Shown one piece after another: positions 58,926 to 64,000 of a DNA stretch of 64,000 nucleotides; the stretch's first letter is position 1, and the number at the start of each line of letters is the position of its first letter. The notes below the pieces were generated by a model. It saw only the letters and a list, made by a program, of their open reading frames with translations. It had not been told where the DNA came from and ran no database searches. The DNA comes from Blastomyces gilchristii SLH14081 (taxonomy: Eukaryota; Ascomycota; Eurotiomycetes; Onygenales; Ajellomycetaceae): positions 66,771 through 130,770 of the forward strand of contig NW_003101634.1 in assembly GCF_000003855.2 (NCBI RefSeq). Direction: 5' to 3'. The position numbers were made by a program, and so were the translations under genes.

Positions 58926-59783
58926 AGAATATCACAGATATAATACTTAGTATACTAAGAAGATTGTATAAGACACATAGTAACTCTTATATATATTTCA
59001 GTAGAAGAAAAATGAATCACTGACTTCTTTAATAAGAAGTCAGCATCTAGCTATTCTATATAGACAATGAGCAGATACTCTTCTCTCATTTCATAAGTGA
59101 GAATAGCTAGAGTGATATCTTAGCAGTATCTTATTATCAAGAAAGAGTAATCTGCTGATCTTATATAGAAGTAAGATTCTCATATTTATCAATCAGATCT
59201 TTCTATAATATATTCAAATAATGTCATAGAGTGATTGAAAACTGATTCAGATAGAATGAAATTATTCATATGAAAGTGATAAGTTATGTGAAACTGTAAC
59301 AGAGTCTTGATATAACTGAGAGCATGATAATACTCTTCTCTTTAAGAGTATAGTCTTAATACTCTTAAGATTACTAGATTAGAAATTATCTTTGTTATAT
59401 AGCAATGATTACTAATCAATTGACAGTGTATATACTGTATAAAGAAATAGATGAGTTATTCTGCTGACTGTGTAAGTCTTTCTTTTCTTATCTTCATTCA
59501 AATCAAACATATAATAAGTGAGTTTCTTATATATCAATTTGAAATGTAAAAAACATAGTTAACAAGTGACTTACAGATCTTTCAATATATTCTATTCTAT
59601 ATATAAAATTCTCTGCAAAAGTGATGTATTTTAGAGACAAAGCTAACAGTAGTGATAGGATTTTTTCAAAAAGATTCTCTCTCTCTATAACACATTTTTC
59701 TCTCCCTCTTCTCATCTGTAATAGTGAGTGTATGAGAGTATCATTCTTGAAGAACAGTAGAGGACTTATTCTGATGTTTTCTA
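58926..59783. other. AT-rich stretch inside the second Ty3 element
   Basis: Between the LTR and the opposite-strand frame. No recognisable coding sequence on either strand; one small minus-strand open stretch at 59,527-59,715 has no clear content. Confidence 0.4.
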
Positions 59784-60479
59784 GTGAGTAAATGTCTTCA
59801 TGATGCAGCAGCGGCCTCTGTGGCTGTCAAGAAAGCCAGGTTGAAGGCAGAGACAGTGGTGTCAATGAGCTATGAAAGCATCACTCTCATTGTCACATCT
59901 CCTTCTTCTCCTGCTTCTTTTACAGCCATGGTGGTAGTCACTGTGCCTTGCAGTGAGATGTCATCCCTTCTGCCAGTCAGTTCATCTGTGTCTGGTTCAT
60001 TCCCTGCCCCCCCCACCGCCATTACAACGCCGCCCCCCCCCTCAGCCAATACAGTGGTGTATGACCCTGTGTGGTCATTCAGAGAGGAACTCAGAGAGAG
60101 CTTGATTTCAGAGACAGTGACTCTGAGAAGCTCAATTCATAGTTCCTCTCCTGTGGCATGCCTGAGCCCTGCTCAGAATACTGCTGAGTTGAGTTCACAG
60201 AGTTCTGCAGTTTCTTCATCTTCTCTCTGTGAGAAGGCTCTGATGCAGCCTCTGATCAGTATCACTACTTGTCTGCACTGCATTAAGCAGCTGAAGAAGA
60301 GAGGGATTCTATGTACTCACTTCTTCTCTCACTTCTGTTATTTTCATTGTATCTGTAACAATGACTTCTATCTCTCTGTAAGTATTATCTACTCTACAAG
60401 AAGGTATTGTGTCAGCTCTGATAAGAAGCTCAGATGCTCAAGCAGTACAGAGCAAGAATCTCAGAGCTTTAAGTATTGA
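59784..60479 (+). CDS. Opposite-strand Ser/Pro-rich, Cys-rich protein in the second Ty3 element
   Basis: An intact 231-codon frame on the strand opposite to pol. Not recognised. Residues 1-110 are Ala/Ser/Pro-rich (SVSGSFPAPPTAITTPPPP). Residues 170-220 are Cys-rich, with CLHCIKQLKKRGILC (C-x2-C-x10-C), FHCICNNDFY and YCVSSDKKLRC. The first part (59,790-60,290) is much richer in C and G than its surroundings and keeps two C8 runs. Position and order match the broken plus-strand frames of the first Ty3 element. A zinc-binding nucleic-acid protein is possible but is inference. The Cys-rich part may contain an intron, so the C-terminus is uncertain. Confidence 0.55.
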   Translation: MSKCLHDAAAASVAVKKARLKAETVVSMSYESITLIVTSPSSPASFTAMVVVTVPCSEMSSLLPVSSSVSGSFPAPPTAITTPPPPSANTVVYDPVWSFREELRESLISETVTLRSSIHSSSPVACLSPAQNTAELSSQSSAVSSSSLCEKALMQPLISITTCLHCIKQLKKRGILCTHFFSHFCYFHCICNNDFYLSVSIIYSTRRYCVSSDKKLRCSSSTEQESQSFKY

Positions 60480-61149
60480 CAGATTTCATCAAGACTGAAG
60501 AGATCTCTCTTACTCATCTATAAAAGAAGATGAAAGTGTGAGTCTCTGAGATGAAAAAACATCTCAGAATGACTGATCTCAAGAAGAGATCAGCTGATAC
60601 TGCTGTTAAAAGTGTCACAGAGATTAATCACTGATTAAAGAGAATCTCACTTCAGTTGAAGTAGATGACTGAGATACTTTATAAGTTAATAAGTTGATAT
60701 TTTATGTATTTCTTATACTCTTCTACAGTGTCATAGCACTAACTTCTCAGTAAACAAAGATACTGATATTGAAGACTTCAACAGTGAAGAATAAGTTTGA
60801 TAAGAATATAATTATTAATAAGTAGATTCTGAAATTCCCTCTTTTTACTTTTTCAGTGAGCTACAGTCTCACTAGAATAGCAGTGATCTGTGAGTTAATA
60901 ATATTAATCTTTTTTATTAATTTTAAATATCTCTTTTCTTTAACTGCTTCAGAAATTTTACACTTATATAGTCTTATTAAACTTTTAAAAAATTCTTTGA
61001 GAGAAAATAGAAGAAGAGTACTACAGAGTCTATAAGATATCAACTTATTACTGTAAGATTATCTTTAAAAAACTCTTTAAAAAAAATGAGAAGTCTCAAG
61101 TAGTATTTCTTATTCAATATCTCTGATATATAACAGAACAGTCTCTACT

Positions 61150-63350
61150 AGCTGTCTCATAGCTTATAATCTCTTTCTCAGTATTTTTCAAATACTCAAG
61201 CAGTTCTTATAAATTCTCTGATAATAAATAATCTTCTTATTTAATAAGATATTAAAGCTTACTGTAATATATTCACTTATTTAATATTTTCTTTATAAGA
61301 TATTCAGTATCACTCTCAATCTTGATATTATTCAGCTGAGATGACTCTATCTCAGAACATTGCTTATAGAGCTTTAAATAGAAAATATGAAAAACAGAAT
61401 GAATTAATTTCAATTCTATAAGTAATTTCAACTTATATATCTACTTATTTATCACTCTTATTACTGAGAAAGATTCTAGTCATCACTCACTAAGCTTCTT
61501 ATATAGTCTTATTATCTTGATATTCTTTATTAAAAGTAGTACTTGATTCTCTATCAAGAACTTCATTGAAAGATGTTTTCAATTATAGTATTTCATCTAC
61601 TGCTTCTGAGTGCAGTGAATACTTTTTATCATCTTCTTATAAATTTTATTTAAAAGTTTCAATCTCACTTTTACTTCTGATACTGAGAGATACTCTGTTC
61701 TCTATATCTATCTAATATTCTGACTGTCTATTTCTCTCTTTGAAATATTATCTGCAATGTCACTGAGTAATGAAGAATTATATTTATAATAAGTATAGAA
61801 AGAAGATATCTTTAAGATTATATTCTTTACATTATTATATATAAATTCAGTGATTAGAAGATGTTTAAGTCAATTATTCTGATGATATGAACAGAACACT
61901 TGAAGATACTGTTCTAGTGTCTGATTCTGATATTTAGTCTGGTCATTGATCTGCAGATGAAATGCAGTACTGAGAAGATATCTTATTATAAGATGATAGT
62001 AAAAAGCTGATCAGTATTTACTAGTAAAGAGAGATTCTTAATCTGTTATTAACAATTTCAGAGTACTGTGATTATAAATAATAATATCTAAAAACAGATC
62101 AGTTAATTCAGAGGCTTTAATCTTTTTATAAGTAGAAATATATCTAATTATCTTTATAAAGTAGTTAACAATGATTAAAATTAAGTTATATTCTTTGACT
62201 CTTGTCAACTTCAGCAGATCAACTATGAAATTCATCAATAGATTCTGTCATAAGCTCTTTGAAACAGATAGTGATATCAACTCACTGTATTACTTATATC
62301 ACAGAATCTTTATTCTTTGATAAATATTATAAGTTTTAATATACTCTTTAACATCTGCTCAGAGCTTGTTTTAAATATATTTATATTTTAGAAGCTTCTC
62401 AGTCTTCTCTAATCTGAAGTGCTCTGCATGAGAATCATTATAATGAATTCTCAATAACTTCTAGCACACTACTCTGCTACAAGAAATGAAGACTGAATTA
62501 TTCAGCAGTAGAAGTTTATATTCTTCTAGTTATCAGTAACTTGATTTCTTAGCAGTATTATCTCACTCAGAGTCTGTCTCTTTCAAGTTCAAACCAGATT
62601 CTTTCTTCTTCAACTTCTGAATTTAAGCTACAGTAGAGATATCTCTCTTCTGTAACTTATCAATGAATTTTAAAAGTAGTCAGATTGAAAGATTATAGAT
62701 CATTTCATTCTTTACTAATTCAATAATTGTAAGATATAATATAAGAAGCTCATGATCTTCAGTATTAGTTCTCTACAGAGATCTGAGTTCTCTTTCATCT
62801 TCTATACTGAGTCACACAGCTGTCTCTTCAGCACTGTTTCTGAGCTTTAGAGAATCTCAACTCTCTGCAGTCAGCTTCTTCTGCAGTGATAACAGAGATT
62901 CTTTTATAGAATTCTTCTCTGCATTAACAATATTATAATCAGGTTATTTAGACAGTATATCAGCAGAGTTAAGCTGATCTGAACAGTATTAGATATAGAA
63001 ATTATACTCTGAAAGCAGCTTCACTCACCTGGCTTGACATTCTGTCAAGCTCTTTGTTATTAAGAAATAACACAGATTTATATAATTAGTGAGAACTTAC
63101 ACTGAGTACTTACTACTCTGAAGATAATATCATCAGATTTTAAAGAATTCAATAATTACTAACATCTTCTAATCATGAGTATTATACCTTCTCTATATAA
63201 GTGATAACTTCTTAGAGAAGAAGGTCACTGATCTTTATTTACAGCATCTTATAGACTCTGTAAAAAAGTCTTCTCTCACAGACAATTCATTATCTGTTTT
63301 TTCAGAGATGATTATTCTCTGATTCTTTCAATGTTGAAAGGCCTTCAGTA
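61150..63350 (-). pseudogene. Second Ty3 pol remains (RNase H, integrase, chromodomain)
   Basis: Minus-strand marks: RNase H end (LTECQAR, then LSEYNFYI and NSADILSK); integrase zinc region HYNDSHAEHF with the two Cys read as Tyr (YNIYQ); integrase core MMNFIVDLLKLTRVKEYN, then LQTDGQTERQNQTLEQ-like sequence near 61,900; and a chromodomain reading DTEYLIKKILNKW, then YLIK and WELLEYL. Cys-to-Tyr through TG-to-TA is the classical RIP type of change. No active enzyme is possible. Confidence 0.78.
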
Positions 63351-63404
63351 TTAACTGTGAAAAGATTTCACAGATTTCATTTCTGAATGCATCAGTCTCA
63401 CACT

Positions 63405-64000
63405 TATTATTATTATTATTATTCTTCAATTATAGATGTATGCAGTCAGAGACTATAACATCTACCTGAGAACTTTAGTTCTCAGGGTTTTTTCTATGTC
63501 TGTAAAGTTAACTATTGTACATTCATCAATTTCAGATATGCAAAATCAGAAAATTCCAGCTCAGAATACAAAAACTGTTTATAAATTGCAGTGTTTTAAC
63601 ATCTTTTGATACTTTGAAACCATTTGACAATATCATGATAAAAGAAAAGAGAGAAAGAACACAGTCTCAAAGATAGACACATTAAATAGATAGATAGAAA
63701 GAAATTGAAAGAAAAAGATACAGAAAAAGATAAAGTAAAGAGAGACTATAATAAAACAAATTATTAAAAGAGAGTGTATAGCTGTTTTAACAGACTATAT
63801 CTGATTGATTTTCTCCTCTTCATATTCAGATAATTCTGAATTTAGCCATTTTCTTGTAGCTGCTTGAGTTTCTGATAGAAAGTCTATTAAGTATTTAATT
63901 CCTGTCTCAGTTGAGAATAAGAATCTCATATTTAATTGATTTAGATTATACTTCTCTTTCAATCTGGCTCTGAGACTATTGTATAATGTACAGTGCATTA
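63405..64000 (-). mobile_element. LINE 3' end, less mutated copy, cut by the window
   Basis: Begins with the (TTA)n tail at 63,405 and reads on the minus strand through the 3' UTR into the C-terminal end of ORF2 (63,795-63,998, HCTLYNSLRARLKEKYN and ETQAATRKWLNSE). It differs from the outer LINE copy at 29.4 kb mostly by keeping TG where that copy has TA. The rest lies beyond the window. Confidence 0.85.

Larger units (their letters stand above)
58578..63404 (-). mobile_element. Chromodomain-type Ty3 LTR retrotransposon, right part missing
   Basis: The left LTR is 58,578-58,925. The minus strand carries a chromodomain-like segment near 61,150-61,360, integrase near 61,560-62,560 and RNase H near 62,930-63,080. 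The element is cut at 63,404 by a LINE 3' end, so RT, gag and the other LTR are not in the window. The family is Ty3 (chromovirus type) from the domain order and the C-terminal chromodomain. Confidence 0.82.

Noticed and set aside
28200..64000. Centromere or subtelomere assignment for the AT-rich block
   Set aside because: Composition and nested transposons fit either, but no telomere repeat or centromere-specific evidence is visible in the window.

Overview
The window looks like nuclear DNA of a filamentous ascomycete, most likely a eurotiomycete and plausibly of the order Onygenales. The grounds are short GT-AG introns of about 50-80 bp, the fused HIS7, a CpcA/Gcn4-type site upstream of HIS7, single-copy genes of familiar Eurotiomycete type, a long AT-rich block of mutated transposons, and an aminoglycoside-phosphotransferase-like gene beside that block. 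The placement is inference, since no marker sequence was searched.

Bases 1 to about 28,030 are a compact gene-rich segment. In order it holds: RFA1 (3' part, replication protein A large subunit); a zeta-crystallin-type quinone oxidoreductase; DBP3 (rRNA-processing helicase); RFT1 and OST3/OST6 on the minus strand (both N-glycosylation); an unrecognised coiled-coil gene; MRM2 (mitochondrial rRNA 2'-O-methyltransferase); ATG7 (minus); DCD1 (dCMP deaminase); HIS7; MPE1 (mRNA cleavage/polyadenylation); ATG22 (minus); an APH-like kinase-fold gene (minus); and a small hypothetical gene whose reading frame is broken near its start. Exon structures were rebuilt by hand from splice sites and protein continuity. 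For ten of the fourteen genes the exon lengths sum to an intact frame without difficulty; RFA1 is cut by the window edge, the APH-like gene has one exon, and the coiled-coil and small genes carry the start or intron doubts noted in their entries. Several neighbours are tightly packed: DBP3 and RFT1 converge with about 21 bp between stop codons, and MRM2 and ATG7 with about 100 bp.

Bases about 28,200 to 64,000 are an AT-rich, nested transposon block with no convincing host gene. It can be peeled into layers using target-site duplications. A minus-strand Tad1-like LINE (29,396 to about 57,000) was split by a second, plus-strand LINE of the same family (32,121-44,523; 15-bp TSD) and by a Ty3-type LTR element (46,567-54,842; two 176-bp LTRs). 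The inner LINE was hit in turn by a 506-bp non-autonomous hAT element (8-bp TSD) and by a related 5.84-kb hAT element with a decayed transposase (8-bp TSD). To the right lie a short GC-richer island, a LINE ORF1 fragment, a chromodomain-bearing Ty3 element that starts inside that fragment, and a LINE 3' end that interrupts the second Ty3 element. A Tc1/mariner relic and an LTR fragment sit at the left edge of the block.

The most unusual signal is the mutation pattern. The younger copies have lost CpG and CpC (GpG) but keep CpA (TpG), so tryptophan codons have become TGA and not TAG. Older copies also show CpA-to-TpA change of the classical RIP type. The outermost bases of the LTRs and hAT ends are spared. 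Both Ty3 elements also carry, on the strand opposite to pol and between pol and the left LTR, a Ser/Pro-rich then Cys-rich reading frame, which is the best candidate for something undescribed.
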